A stretch of DNA of 57,648 nucleotides from CABQCM01 sp965145485 (GTDB lineage: Bacteria > Bacillota > Clostridia > Oscillospirales > Acutalibacteraceae): positions 1-57,648 of the forward strand of contig CBCTCU010000013.1 in assembly GCA_965145485.1 (NCBI GenBank). Direction: 5' to 3'. The notes under the pieces were generated by a model. It ran no database searches. It was not told the origin of the DNA and saw only the letters and a list, made by a program, of their open reading frames with translations. This document shows, piece after piece, positions 42,053-51,785 of this stretch (within the stretch, counting starts at the first letter, position 1; every line of letters starts with the position of its first letter). The position numbers were made by a program, and so were the translations under genes.

Positions 42053-42084
42053 ACAAAAGACCCGCTATGGCGTGCCATAGCGGG
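42053..42084 (-). terminator. Intrinsic terminator of the purine permease gene
   Basis: Minus strand: 11-bp perfect stem (CCCGCTATGGC with GCCATAGCGGG, 2-base centre) then TCTTTTGTCT, 22 bases after the permease stop. Confidence 0.9.
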
Positions 42085-42106
42085 CTATCAATTATCATTG
42101 ACGGGC

Positions 42107-43462
42107 TTATATGATGGCTAGCAATACAAAGTTCAAGATAAACAGAGCCGTGGCAACCCATAGAATGGGATGGATTTCTCTAATCTGCTTTTTGCAGATT
42201 TTGGTGATGCAGTAGAAAATAAATCCCGCCGCGATACCGTAGGAGATACTGTAACAAATCGCCATGAAGATGCCCGCGAAAAAGGCCGGTACCGCTTCGT
42301 CAAAGTCGTCCCATTGGATTTCTTTGAAGGCCGACATCATCATGATACCGACTACGACCAATGCGGGAGCGGTAGCCGCGAATGGAATAGCGCTGACAAA
42401 GGTTGCAAGAAACGCGCTGATCGCAAAGCAGATGGCAACGACGACGCTGGTAAGACCGGTACGTCCGCCAGCTCCGATGCCGGCAGCGCTTTCGACGTAG
42501 GTTGTCGTATTCGAAGTACCAAAGATGGCGCCAATGGATGTCGCCGTCGCATCGGCAAACAGGGCTTTATCCATTTTGGATTTGAAGCCGGCGGTGGTTT
42601 CCATGGCGTGCTCATCCTCGTCGCTGAAGATGCCGGTACGGCGGCCAGTGCCGATAAAGGTTCCGATCGTGTCAAAGGTATCGGAGAGACTGAAGGCGAA
42701 AATGGTGACCAGAACCAACGGAATCTTTGACGCGTCTGAGAACAACGAACCCAGGCCCTCGCTGGTGAAGATAGCGCCGAAGGTCGTGGGCAGTTGCCGG
42801 CAGGCTTCGGTAAAGCTGATGGTTTCGGTCGTGACCGTGACGCCCATCGGGATGCCGAGCAGCGCCGTCACAATAATGCCGATCAGGATAGCCCCTTTTA
42901 CCTTACACACCAGCAGGATAACGGTAAGTGCCAAGCCGATGAGGAAAAGCCAAAACTTAGCTTCATTTAAAGTTGCCAATGCCGGTACGCCAGAGTCAAA
43001 ACTAATAATTCCTACGTTGAGCAATCCAATGTAGGCAACAAAAATTCCGATTCCGCCGCCGATGGCGTTTTGTAGGCTGCGGGGGATTGCCTTGATAATG
43101 TATTTTCGGATTTTGGTAACTGTAATGATGATGTTGATGATGCCGCAGATAAACACCATCGACAAAGCCTGCTGCCACGTAAAACCAAGCGTGAAGCAGA
43201 CTGTGTAAACAAAAAACGCATTCAGGCCCATCCCCGGCGCCTGCGCATAGGGCACATTGGCAACCAGACCCATAATCAGGGTTCCGATAATGGCCGAGAT
43301 GATGGTGGCCAAAAATACGGCGCCCCATTCCATACCCGATTGGCTTAATAGGGTGGGGTTTACAGCAATGATATACGCCATTGCAAAAAATGTTGTTAAG
43401 CCGGCTATCACCTCTTTTCCCACCGTGGTCCCGTTTTGCTTGAGTTTAAAGATCGTCTCCAT
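42107..43462 (-). CDS. pbuG: Guanine/hypoxanthine permease (NCS2/AzgA family)
   Basis: A 451-residue membrane transporter of the NCS2 AzgA-like branch, which imports hypoxanthine/guanine or adenine with protons. Family sequence includes EVIAGLTTFFAMAYIIAVNP at the N-terminus, QAPGMGLNAFFVYTVCF, the FSLSDTFDTIGTFIGTG motif and FGTSNTTTYVESAAGIGAGG, where substrate contacts lie. About 12-14 membrane segments can be drawn. The ATG at 43462 follows GGAAGG by 9 nt (a TTG lies immediately before it). The promoter is at 43589-43617, giving a leader of about 120 bases. I saw no purine-riboswitch core in that leader. Confidence 0.93.
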   Translation of the reverse strand: METIFKLKQNGTTVGKEVIAGLTTFFAMAYIIAVNPTLLSQSGMEWGAVFLATIISAIIGTLIMGLVANVPYAQAPGMGLNAFFVYTVCFTLGFTWQQALSMVFICGIINIIITVTKIRKYIIKAIPRSLQNAIGGGIGIFVAYIGLLNVGIISFDSGVPALATLNEAKFWLFLIGLALTVILLVCKVKGAILIGIIVTALLGIPMGVTVTTETISFTEACRQLPTTFGAIFTSEGLGSLFSDASKIPLVLVTIFAFSLSDTFDTIGTFIGTGRRTGIFSDEDEHAMETTAGFKSKMDKALFADATATSIGAIFGTSNTTTYVESAAGIGAGGRTGLTSVVVAICFAISAFLATFVSAIPFAATAPALVVVGIMMMSAFKEIQWDDFDEAVPAFFAGIFMAICYSISYGIAAGFIFYCITKICKKQIREIHPILWVATALFILNFVLLAII

Positions 43463-43588
43463 CAAGCTTCACCTTCCTTTTTATATTTTCCTTCACGCGG
43501 TAGGCTACTGTACGGCTTTTGCCATTCTTCACCTTCCCGCTGATTGGAACCGTATTTTGCCCGCAATGAAAATTGTCGTTCTTTTTCA

Positions 43589-43617
43589 ATTTTAGCACAT
43601 AATTAATTCAGATACAA
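43589..43617 (-). promoter_or_regulatory. Sigma-A promoter of the purine permease gene
   Basis: Minus strand: -35 TTGTAT (43612-43617), 17 bp, -10 TAAAAT (43589-43594). It implies a leader of about 120 bases. Confidence 0.65.
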
Positions 43618-43933
43618 GAGAATTTATTGTAATGGTTACTGGAAGACAGATCGTGCATTGGCATCAAAAAGGATCGCGGATAGCTTCTCATCTTTTACGG
43701 ATGCAATGTGTCCGATGCGTTTTGCCGATAATCCCGTTGATGTTGAACCATACAAGCCATTCATGAGAACTAGCAAGCCCCTCGTCGATTGTGTGCCATG
43801 GTTCCTGGAATCGGCCTAGCCTTGCATGGCGGCAAGGAAGGGCCATGCAAGGCTTTAGACGGCGACAAAACCGGCATAAGCGGGCCTTTCTGTCATCCTA
43901 ATAAGAATCCGCCGAAAAAACGCGCAAGAGGAT
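43618..43933. other. Intergenic, no gene seen
   Basis: About 315 bases downstream of the ABC exporter operon on its strand. There is no convincing coding frame. A possible weak hairpin (CCTTGCATGGC with GCCATGCAAGG, about 43814-43854) could terminate the exporter transcript. Confidence 0.5.
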
Positions 43934-45754
43934 TTATGTTTCGAGACCGGCGTATTGATTTTGATACAGGCGGTAATAGCAGCCCTTTTGCTCGAGCAGT
44001 TCCTCATGGCTGCCTTTTTCCGCCACGCGCCCGCCGTCAATGACAACGATCTGATCGGCGTCGCGGATGGTGGATAGGCGATGGGCGATGATGAGACTGG
44101 TGCGGTTTTTCATCAGGGCAATCATAGCCGACTGTATCTGCATCTCTGTGCGCGTGTCCACGTTGGAGGTAGCTTCGTCCAAAATCAATATTTTGGGATC
44201 GGCCAAAACGGCTCGGGCGATGGATAGCAGCTGCCTTTGCCCCTGGCTCAGATTACCTCCCCCTTCGGACAACACCGTATGATATTCTTCCGGCAGGCGG
44301 TCGATAAAATGGTCCGCGTTGGCGGTGTGCGCGGCCAAAGCCACCTCATCGTCGGTCGCGTCCAGCTTTCCATAGCGGATGTTGGAGCCGATGTCGTCCG
44401 AAAAGAGCACGGTATCCTGCAATACAATGGCGATGCTGTGTCGAAGCTGGTCGCGCGGATATTCCCTGATGTCCTTTCCGTCAATGAGAATGCGCCCCGC
44501 GTCGATCTCGTAAAAACGGGTGAGCAGGTTGACAATGGTCGTTTTGCCCGAGCCGGTGGCGCCGACGATAGCAATTTTTTGCCCCTTTTTCACCGTAAGG
44601 TCAAGCCCGTTGAGAACCGGCTCGCCCTTGCGGTAACCAAACACGACATGCTCCAATTCGATATTCCCTTCTATTTCGGGCTGTTGACGGGCGAGCGGGG
44701 AATCTTCCTCCGCCTGCGCGTCCATTACATCGAAAATCCGCTCGGCGCCTGCAATGGCGGTCTGAATCTGGGCGTACTGGTTGGCAATCTCATTGATGGG
44801 GCGCGTAAATTGTTTGGAATACAGAATAAAGGCCTGGATCGTCCCCACCGATATCGCCCCCTGCAGCGCCAGACGCCCGCCAAACAGCACAATGAGCAGA
44901 AAACCGATGTTGGAGATAATGTTCATCATCGGCCCCATAGCGCCGCCCAAAATTTGCGCCTTTATCCCGCAGCGCCGCAGATTCCCGCCGATGGTTTGAA
45001 AGGTCGAGACAGCGTCCTCCTGCTTATTGAAGGCGACGACCGTTTTGTATCCCGTCACCATCTCCTCCACATGGCCGTTGAGCTCGCCAAGCAAGGTTTG
45101 CTGCTTGGTGAAATACCGGCGCATAAATTTCGACATAAAATAGCTGCATACCAGAGTTAACACGATGGTGGACATGCTGACCAGCGTCATAAGAGGGGAG
45201 TAGTAGAACATGATGGCAAACGAGCCGACTACCGTCAAAACCCCCGATATCAGCGATCCGATCGACTGGGCGATGGTGTTGGATATATTCTCCACGTCGT
45301 TGGTCATCCGGCTCATGAGGTCGCCGTGGTTGTGGGTATCGGTATAAGCGATGGGAAGGGCGGTCAAACGGTCAAACAAATCCCGGCGCATGGTCCGCAC
45401 CGTGTTTTGGGACAGTCTGGCCGAAAATACCCCTTGTAAATAGGTGAACAGCGAGTTCGCGCCGTATACCGCGCCCAGGATCACCAGCATGAGCGTAAGC
45501 CTGGAAGCGTCGATGTGGAGCTGGCCTTCCTGGAGGGTAATCGCGTCGATAGCGACCTGCTGGATGGAGGGAGCGGCCAGCGTCAACCCGGTTATGACGA
45601 GCATCACCAATATTAAGGAAAAGAAGAGGTACCTGCTTTTTCCGATATAAAGGATCAGGCGTTTGAGCGTTTTTCCGGTCTCCTTGGGCTTTTCCCGCTG
45701 CATGACCGGGCCGCGCGGTCCGTGGCCGCCCGGACGGGGAGGGGGCATGTTCAT
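43934..45754 (-). CDS. Heterodimeric ABC exporter subunit with intact ATP site
   Basis: A 606-residue type IV ABC exporter half-transporter: six membrane segments (about residues 30-330) then an ATPase domain. Walker A is GATGSGKTTIV, Walker B ILILDEATSNVDT with the catalytic Glu, and the switch His is in IAHRLSTI. The signature, however, reads LSQGQ instead of LSGGQ. The partner just upstream shows the complementary defects, so the pair should form one consensus and one degenerate ATP site, as in BmrCD and TM287/288. The Pro/Gly/Arg-rich N-terminus (MNMPPPRPGGHGPRGP) is unusual. The start overlaps the partner stop (ATGA). It probably exports drugs or other hydrophobic compounds. Confidence 0.93.
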   Translation of the reverse strand: MNMPPPRPGGHGPRGPVMQREKPKETGKTLKRLILYIGKSRYLFFSLILVMLVITGLTLAAPSIQQVAIDAITLQEGQLHIDASRLTLMLVILGAVYGANSLFTYLQGVFSARLSQNTVRTMRRDLFDRLTALPIAYTDTHNHGDLMSRMTNDVENISNTIAQSIGSLISGVLTVVGSFAIMFYYSPLMTLVSMSTIVLTLVCSYFMSKFMRRYFTKQQTLLGELNGHVEEMVTGYKTVVAFNKQEDAVSTFQTIGGNLRRCGIKAQILGGAMGPMMNIISNIGFLLIVLFGGRLALQGAISVGTIQAFILYSKQFTRPINEIANQYAQIQTAIAGAERIFDVMDAQAEEDSPLARQQPEIEGNIELEHVVFGYRKGEPVLNGLDLTVKKGQKIAIVGATGSGKTTIVNLLTRFYEIDAGRILIDGKDIREYPRDQLRHSIAIVLQDTVLFSDDIGSNIRYGKLDATDDEVALAAHTANADHFIDRLPEEYHTVLSEGGGNLSQGQRQLLSIARAVLADPKILILDEATSNVDTRTEMQIQSAMIALMKNRTSLIIAHRLSTIRDADQIVVIDGGRVAEKGSHEELLEQKGCYYRLYQNQYAGLET

Positions 45755-47472
45755 TTCGATTCCTCCTTTTCCTGATTCTGCGAACGATAGATATCACGGT
45801 ATATTTCACTCGTTGCCAGCAGTTCGTCGTGGGTGCCGCAGGCGGCGAGGCGACCGTCCTCAAGCACTGCAATGCGGTCGCAGTTTCGGACGCTGGCGAT
45901 ACGCTGCGCGATGGTAATCATCGTGGTGCCTTGTAGTTCCTCCCGCAAAGCGCTGCGCAAACTCGCCTCGGTGCTCAGATCGAGGGCCGAGGTGCTGTCG
46001 TCAAAAATCAATACCTGCGGTCGTTTTAAAATGGCCCTGGCGATGCACAGCCGCTGCTTTTGACCGCCGGAAAGCGAGGCGCCTTTTTCGGCGATGCGTC
46101 CGTCGTATCCCCCGGGAATTTCCTGGATAAAGGAGTCGGCCTGCGCTACGATTGCCGCATGGCGAACCTCCTCGTCGGTGGCATCGGAGCGTCCCCAGCG
46201 GATATTATCGGCCACCGTTCCGGAGTACAGCTCGCTTTTTTGCAGCACAATGCCGATCTTCTGACGAAGGGAGGTCAGGTCAAATTGCTGGATGGGATGC
46301 CCACCCAGGCGAATCTCTCCACCCGTAACATCATAAAAGCGGGGAATCAGATGTACCAAAGACGATTTTCCCGACCCGGTAACCCCGAGAACGGCGATGT
46401 TCTCCCCCGCGTGGATGGTTAAGTTGAAATCGGTCAAGACCGGACGGCCCGATGCGTCGGGGTAGTGAAAGCTCACGTGGTCAAAAACCAGATCGCCCAC
46501 CGTCTCGGCAGGAATATCACCGCTTTGTACCGCCGGGCTGGTATCGAGCACCTCCATCAGCCGCTGCGCCGACGCCCTTGCGCGGGAAATGGATTGAAAC
46601 ATCGTACTAACCATCATAATGGACATCAAAATCTGCGTAATATAGGTGATGGCCGCCATGACCTCGCCCACGCCGATACTTTGTGCTTCCACCTGCCAGC
46701 CCCCGATATAAATGATGGCGATGACCGATAGGTTCATCACGATCATCAGCAGGGGATTGAGCACCGCCATAATTTTCTGCACCCGCAAGTTGGTGTTCGT
46801 CAGCGCATCGTTTGCCCCGCCGAAACGTCCTTTTTCATATTCTTCACGCACATAGGCTTTCACCACCCGCGCGCCCGAAATGTTCTCCTGCATCACCGAA
46901 TTGACCCGGTCCAGCTTGCGTTGTACCATGGAATATAGGGGCCCCGCCTTTTTTAGCAGAAAGAACATGATCAAAATTTCGCATGGAAGAGAGCAAAGCA
47001 GCACCAGCCCGAAAGATACATTGAGCTGTAACATCATGAAAATACCGCCGGCGAAAAACATGATCGAACGCACGAACATCCGAAGGGCCAGGTCGACAAA
47101 TTGCTGCACGGCTGTAATGTCGTTGGTCATGCGCGTGACCAGCGAACCGGTGGTGAATTGATCGGTTTGCTCAAAAGATAGATTCATTACCTTACGAAAA
47201 ACATCGTTGCGCAGATCATAAGCGAAGTTCTGTGAGGCGAGTCCACTGAATAAGGACGATCCCACCCCACACAATCCCCCGGCTACGACCAGAAGGAGCA
47301 TCTGGAGTCCGGTGTGTAGGATCAAGTTTACATTATTGCTCAAAACGCCCTGGTCGACAATTTCCGACATCAGTTTGGGTTGCCAAAGATCGACCGCGAC
47401 TTCGCCGATCATGGTCAGCGGAGTCAGGAGGGCGATCCACCCATAGGGTTTGAGATAACGGACCAATTTCAC
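45751..47472 (-). CDS. Heterodimeric ABC exporter subunit with degenerate ATP site
   Basis: A 573-residue half-transporter with six membrane segments and an ATPase domain. Walker A GVTGSGKSSLV and the signature LSGGQKQ are normal. Walker B reads VLIFDDSTSALD, with Asp replacing the catalytic Glu, and the switch position reads ITIAQRIASV, with Gln replacing His. These losses define the degenerate site of heterodimeric exporters. The GTG start is preceded by GGAGG and overlaps the marR stop by 4 bases; its own stop overlaps the next subunit by 4 bases. This is a tight three-gene operon, probably inducible through the MarR protein. Confidence 0.93.
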   Translation of the reverse strand: MKLVRYLKPYGWIALLTPLTMIGEVAVDLWQPKLMSEIVDQGVLSNNVNLILHTGLQMLLLVVAGGLCGVGSSLFSGLASQNFAYDLRNDVFRKVMNLSFEQTDQFTTGSLVTRMTNDITAVQQFVDLALRMFVRSIMFFAGGIFMMLQLNVSFGLVLLCSLPCEILIMFFLLKKAGPLYSMVQRKLDRVNSVMQENISGARVVKAYVREEYEKGRFGGANDALTNTNLRVQKIMAVLNPLLMIVMNLSVIAIIYIGGWQVEAQSIGVGEVMAAITYITQILMSIMMVSTMFQSISRARASAQRLMEVLDTSPAVQSGDIPAETVGDLVFDHVSFHYPDASGRPVLTDFNLTIHAGENIAVLGVTGSGKSSLVHLIPRFYDVTGGEIRLGGHPIQQFDLTSLRQKIGIVLQKSELYSGTVADNIRWGRSDATDEEVRHAAIVAQADSFIQEIPGGYDGRIAEKGASLSGGQKQRLCIARAILKRPQVLIFDDSTSALDLSTEASLRSALREELQGTTMITIAQRIASVRNCDRIAVLEDGRLAACGTHDELLATSEIYRDIYRSQNQEKEESK

Positions 47473-47948
47473 CGCGGCTCCTCCTTTCGCTGTGCCGACG
47501 CGCCGTCGGCAACCATGTTTTCTCGGACTTGAAGCAGCAGCCGATTGAGCATGGCTTTTTCCTCATCGGACAGCCCGCGCTCCATGATCTGCTCGGTTTC
47601 CTCCAGTTTTCTGCGTATGGCGCGGTCCAGCTTACGGCCGCGCTCGGTCAGGGAAACCAGTGTCTCGCGCAGATCCTCGCTGTTGGCGCGTCGCGTTACC
47701 AGGCCCTCGGCTTCCATTTTCTGTAACGTCACGCTGACTGTCGGCGGGGCCAGATGGGTACGCCGTACCAAATCCAGCTGGGTAAGCCGGTCGTTGCGAG
47801 CCAGGTGGAACAGCAAACGGCGGTATCCTGAGCTTACACCAATGCTTTCGGTTTCGCGGCGCATTCGGTTGTCAAATAGTTTGCTTATATCATTGATCAG
47901 CATCGAAAGGGTTCCATTTGGGGGAAAAGGAGCATCCGGGCCGTGCAT
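47469..47948 (-). CDS. MarR-family transcriptional regulator
   Basis: A 159-residue winged-helix repressor. The recognition helix region is TQLDLVRRTHLAPPTVSVTLQKMEAEGLV, followed by the wing RRANSEDLRETLVSLTERG; flanking helices serve dimerisation. It is the first gene of the exporter operon, and GGAGG lies just before the ATG. A palindrome overlapping its own promoter (47970-47987) is the likely operator, so it probably represses itself and the exporter until a ligand binds. Confidence 0.93.
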   Translation of the reverse strand: MHGPDAPFPPNGTLSMLINDISKLFDNRMRRETESIGVSSGYRRLLFHLARNDRLTQLDLVRRTHLAPPTVSVTLQKMEAEGLVTRRANSEDLRETLVSLTERGRKLDRAIRRKLEETEQIMERGLSDEEKAMLNRLLLQVRENMVADGASAQRKEEPR

Positions 47949-47969
47949 GGTATCCCTCCGATTTCATTA

Positions 47970-48014
47970 ATTAGTTTACTAACTAATAATAACGTGGACA
48001 ATGTTACCTGTCAA
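47970..48014 (-). promoter_or_regulatory. Promoter and palindromic MarR operator of the exporter operon
   Basis: Minus strand: consensus -35 TTGACA (48009-48014), 17 bp, -10 TATTAT (47986-47991). The perfect inverted repeat ATTAGTT-N4-AACTAAT (47970-47987) overlaps the -10 box, a typical position for MarR autorepression. Confidence 0.8.
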
Positions 48015-48100
48015 TCCTTATTTTAGTCAAAGTATTACAGCACAATTGCTAAAATTGAGACGGGAAAACAGACTAATATGACAGTTTTTCTTGTATGATC

Positions 48101-48129
48101 TTGCTCTTTCGGCGGTTGTCCGTTATAAT
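48101..48129 (+). promoter_or_regulatory. Sigma-A promoter of the second dockerin gene
   Basis: -35 TTGCTC (48101-48106), 17 bp, consensus -10 TATAAT (48124-48129), 32 bases before the start codon. Confidence 0.7.
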
Positions 48130-48161
48130 ATCTCTACTATGATGAATATGGAGGGGTAACC

Positions 48162-51100
48162 ATGCATATTGCCAAAAGACGGTTTCTGTCCGGTCTGTTG
48201 AGCCTGGTGCTGTTGCTCGGTCTGGTTTTGGCCGGGCCTGTTCCGGCGATGCAGGCTTCTGCGGACGGTATCGTCTATGGAGAAGTTGATGGAGTGGATG
48301 GGATATCGGCTGGGGATGCGCTGGTCGTTTTACAGTATTCCGTGCAACTGACAACTTTAGATGGGACACGGCTGATCGCAGCGGACGTCAGCGCCAACGG
48401 CCAGGTGGACGCGGCCGACGCGCTGCTCATCTTACAACATTCGGTGCAGTTGATCACCGAATTTCCGGCTGAAAAAGCCGGGGGATTGAGCGTCAACCCC
48501 TGGTCGTCTGGGACGGTGGCTTATCAGCAGTCGACCGAGGCGTTCGACGCTGGCGAGATTCGCACCACCTTCCAGCAGAGCGGCGCTTACAGTGAGACCT
48601 TTGATGTGCAGTCGGATTCGACCATGGTCTATATGTCCACCATCGCCGAGGCGGAGGGGCAGAACTATGAGGCCTGGAAAGAGGCCAACAACAGCGCGGC
48701 CAAATCGCTGGATATCATGATTCCGGGCGGGCGTGATAATGGCTCGGAATATTACAGCATGTACCCGGAACGTGAGGACTGGGATGCTCAAAAGTATGCC
48801 GACGGCAGCATCCGTTATCATACGCCGCCCGTGGCCTACATGATGCCTACCAAGTCGTATGCGGAGTATAAGTGGCAGTTGGTCGAGGCCTGTTGTAAGT
48901 TAGGGCCAAGCTTTATCACCATTGAAGAGCCGGAGTGCTGGCTTGAGAGTGGATATAACGAGGGCTTTAAAGAGGAGTGGCTCGACTATTACGAGGAGGA
49001 ATGGCAGGATCCGACCTCATCTCCTGAGGCGCGTTACAAAGCTTCCAAACTGATGGCGCAGCTGTGGATCGATATGATCACAATGATTGGCGAGCGGATG
49101 CACGAACAGTATCCGGATATCGGCCTGGTGATTGCTACCCACAGCGGGCCGAACTATATCCGTCACGGTATTGCGGCGGCTATTAACTCGTATACCAACA
49201 TTCCCTATGTGACAGGTATTATCGCGCAGGTTTGGAGCGATACGTGCGCCGTTCCGGTCAACTATCGCGGAGAAATGCAGGAGAGGGCCTTTGAGGCGGG
49301 CTTCCTGGGATATGCTTCTTTCCCCGATTCGATGCAGGAGGGGCAGACCCTGTTCACCCTGACCGACGCCAAGGCGGATAACCCTATCTACGACTGGAAT
49401 AAATGTTATTATTTGTGGCAAAAGAGTATCACAGCGCAGCTGATGCAAAGCGGTGTGAATAACTTCCAGGAATGCGTCTGGCCGAGCCGTGGATTCACGC
49501 CCGCGCCACAGGAATATAAGACCAGTCAGATGACGGTCTTTAATATGATGCGCGACATTGGCGGCAAGGCAACCAACTTCTATGCCGGTACTCCGGGAAT
49601 TTCGGTTGCTTTGGGCGACAGCTTTACCTGGCAGAAAAATTATTCATCCGGCTGGATGTCCACCGAAACCGCTCAAAACGGGCTGTACGGTATGACGATC
49701 CCGCTCATCGAGAGAGGCATTCCCATTACCGTCACGTCGCTGGATTATCTCGATTCGGTCGAGGATCTGGAGGATGTGAAGGTGCTTCTGCTCAGCTACG
49801 ATACGACAAAGCCGTTGAGCGAATCGGCCAATGCCACCATCGCCGACTGGGTGAAGCAGGGCGGAACGGTGCTCTACCTGGGTGGACATGACGCTTATGA
49901 CACCATTCCAGGCGAATGGTGGAGCGATAAAAATCAGACCCCCTATGAAAACCTCATCGACCATCTGGGCCTGGATGTGACGGTGTCGACTCCAGAGTCC
50001 TATGACCTGATTCAGTGGTGTGGGGACAGCAATTACGGCAGTTCCATTCGCGACATTTACGGCTCGGCCAATTTGTTCGAGTTTACCAACCTCTACAGCG
50101 GCAGCGGCTTTGAGCCGATCATGATGATGGGCACGGAAAATGTCATTGGTTTTGACGCTGAGGTTGGCGAAGGGCATTTCATCTCGGTCGGTCTGCCTTC
50201 GTCCTACTTTGCGGACGATCCTTTTGGGCCGCAGCAGATTCGCGAGCTGGTAGAATACGCGGTTCAGTATACCGACGTGATCTACCATGAGACTACCCTG
50301 ATGACCATGCAGCGCGGTGAGTATATCATTGCCGAGGCCCTGCGCACAAGCGAAGGCGAGACCCTGACCGGTGATTTTGTCGACCTGTTTGACAGCGACC
50401 TGTCGGTGATCGATGAGAAAGTGCTGGCCCCGGACGGCTCGGCTTTGTTGCTGGATTTGACCAGCTTCCGTACCGAGGGAACTCCCCGCATTGCTTTCAC
50501 AGGCGGCGACCTCAAAGGCGAAGCGACCGAAACGGCGGATACCACCACATTTACCATTTCCGGCCCTTCGGATACCGAGTCAGCCACCCGCATTCTGGGC
50601 AATGGCCGCTATCCCCAAAGCATCACGGCCACCGTGGATGGGGAAAGGTATGGAGACTTTGCAGCTATGTGGGATAATGAGACCGCTTCCCTTTTGATTA
50701 AGGCTGAGCATACGCCCACCCAAAACATTACCTTCACCATTACGTGGAGCGATGACGAGGTGGATACCACTGAGCCGTACCGGCGTGCTGAATTTGAAGT
50801 AGCCACTTCCCAAAGCAACGACGACGCCCCCTTTGTCTACTTGGATGAGGCCAACGCCACACGTTCTCTCAAACGCTGCGAATACGACAGCCAGCTGATT
50901 TACCGCTTTGATCTTAATGAGTATCCGGATGCTTTCTTAGAATTGGATGTTTTCTATAACTATAAGATTGAGGTTTCAGCAGACAATCAAACCTATCAAG
51001 AGGTAGCGGTTTATGATGGTGAATATGTAACCAACATGACCAACCGCACGACGGTGACCGCCTTCCTGTCTGATTACGCAGGGAGCAATGGCATAGTGTA

Positions 51101-51212
51101 TGTGCGACTGGGCAACGTCGACCCATCGCAGCAATACGGTACGGGTATTACCTCGTTCACGATCAATTACCGGCAACCCTTATCCAGCGACACCCCCGAA
51201 ACAAGCGAATAA
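48162..51212 (+). CDS. Secreted dockerin protein with glycosidase-like catalytic region
   Basis: A 1016-residue exoprotein. Layout: signal peptide (1-35); a type I dockerin at the N-terminus (about 37-102); a large alpha/beta region (about 110-700); beta-rich modules to the end. The first dockerin loop is degraded (EVDGVDGISAGD instead of D-x-N-x-D-G), the second is closer to consensus (DVSANGQVDAAD). The catalytic candidate contains FITIEEPECWLESGYNEGF and later a glutamine-amidotransferase-like fold (GGTVLYLGGHDAYDTI), the domain order of GH42-like beta-galactosidases, but I cannot name a family. Residues 890-1005 form a beta module also found in the secreted protein at 54877. GGAGGGG precedes the ATG. 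A strong terminator follows. Confidence 0.8.
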   Translation: MHIAKRRFLSGLLSLVLLLGLVLAGPVPAMQASADGIVYGEVDGVDGISAGDALVVLQYSVQLTTLDGTRLIAADVSANGQVDAADALLILQHSVQLITEFPAEKAGGLSVNPWSSGTVAYQQSTEAFDAGEIRTTFQQSGAYSETFDVQSDSTMVYMSTIAEAEGQNYEAWKEANNSAAKSLDIMIPGGRDNGSEYYSMYPEREDWDAQKYADGSIRYHTPPVAYMMPTKSYAEYKWQLVEACCKLGPSFITIEEPECWLESGYNEGFKEEWLDYYEEEWQDPTSSPEARYKASKLMAQLWIDMITMIGERMHEQYPDIGLVIATHSGPNYIRHGIAAAINSYTNIPYVTGIIAQVWSDTCAVPVNYRGEMQERAFEAGFLGYASFPDSMQEGQTLFTLTDAKADNPIYDWNKCYYLWQKSITAQLMQSGVNNFQECVWPSRGFTPAPQEYKTSQMTVFNMMRDIGGKATNFYAGTPGISVALGDSFTWQKNYSSGWMSTETAQNGLYGMTIPLIERGIPITVTSLDYLDSVEDLEDVKVLLLSYDTTKPLSESANATIADWVKQGGTVLYLGGHDAYDTIPGEWWSDKNQTPYENLIDHLGLDVTVSTPESYDLIQWCGDSNYGSSIRDIYGSANLFEFTNLYSGSGFEPIMMMGTENVIGFDAEVGEGHFISVGLPSSYFADDPFGPQQIRELVEYAVQYTDVIYHETTLMTMQRGEYIIAEALRTSEGETLTGDFVDLFDSDLSVIDEKVLAPDGSALLLDLTSFRTEGTPRIAFTGGDLKGEATETADTTTFTISGPSDTESATRILGNGRYPQSITATVDGERYGDFAAMWDNETASLLIKAEHTPTQNITFTITWSDDEVDTTEPYRRAEFEVATSQSNDDAPFVYLDEANATRSLKRCEYDSQLIYRFDLNEYPDAFLELDVFYNYKIEVSADNQTYQEVAVYDGEYVTNMTNRTTVTAFLSDYAGSNGIVYVRLGNVDPSQQYGTGITSFTINYRQPLSSDTPETSE

Positions 51213-51252
51213 GACAATGGAATCGCTCTAATTCAAGGCTTTTTCAGTTACA

Positions 51253-51291
51253 AAAAAGAGCCGGGAGGTATTTTGCCTCCCGGCTCTTTTT
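51253..51291. terminator. Strong terminator after the second dockerin gene
   Basis: A 16-bp stem (AAAAAGAGCCGGGAGG with its complement) ending in a T-run, 40 bases after the stop. A- and T-runs on both sides make it bidirectional. Confidence 0.92.
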
Positions 51292-51627
51292 GTTGTATGT
51301 TCTCGTTATATCTTTCCTAGCCCAGCGCAGGAGGCAATGCGGTTTTTAGAAGAAAATCAATAGGCTTTGGGAGGGGGAGCGCACGCGCTCCATGCAAGAT
51401 AGGATTGAGGATTAACGTCGAAGCCATACGTCGGTTGCAGGCCACTGCATTGAATTAACATCGCTTGTTTAGAACCTTACCGGGATAGGTTTTGCCGTGC
51501 GAGCTGGTTGGGCATATGTTTTTTTGTACCGTGGTTATGCGAAAGACCGATCATCCATCCATATTTCGGCAGTATGGAGGGCGACACAGACTCAAACAGA
51601 TCGCACGCGAAGACTCGTTTATGAATG
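51292..51627. other. Intergenic, no gene seen
   Basis: About 335 bases between two terminators of convergent genes. No gene or RNA fold recognised. Confidence 0.6.
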
Positions 51628-51665
51628 GGAAAACAAGAAAAGGCGGCCGCTTTTAGCGACCGCCT
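51628..51665 (-). terminator. Terminator of the alpha-mannosidase gene
   Basis: Minus strand: stem AGGCGGTCGCT with AGCGGCCGCCT (one G-U pair, loop AAA), then TTTCTTGTTTT, about 120 bases after the stop. Confidence 0.75.
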
Positions 51666-51785
51666 ATATTGTACCGTATCCATTCCATATCATCCTTTTC
51701 CGGCTAGAAATACCTTAGAAGGAGTTGACTGGGAGGTTGGCACGTGGTGGTTAAAGCCCACAGTACACACTTTCACACAAGGGGG

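Noticed and set aside
43463..43590. Purine riboswitch in the leader of the purine permease gene
   Set aside because: I looked for the conserved core loops and three-way junction and did not find them; the leader remains unexplained.
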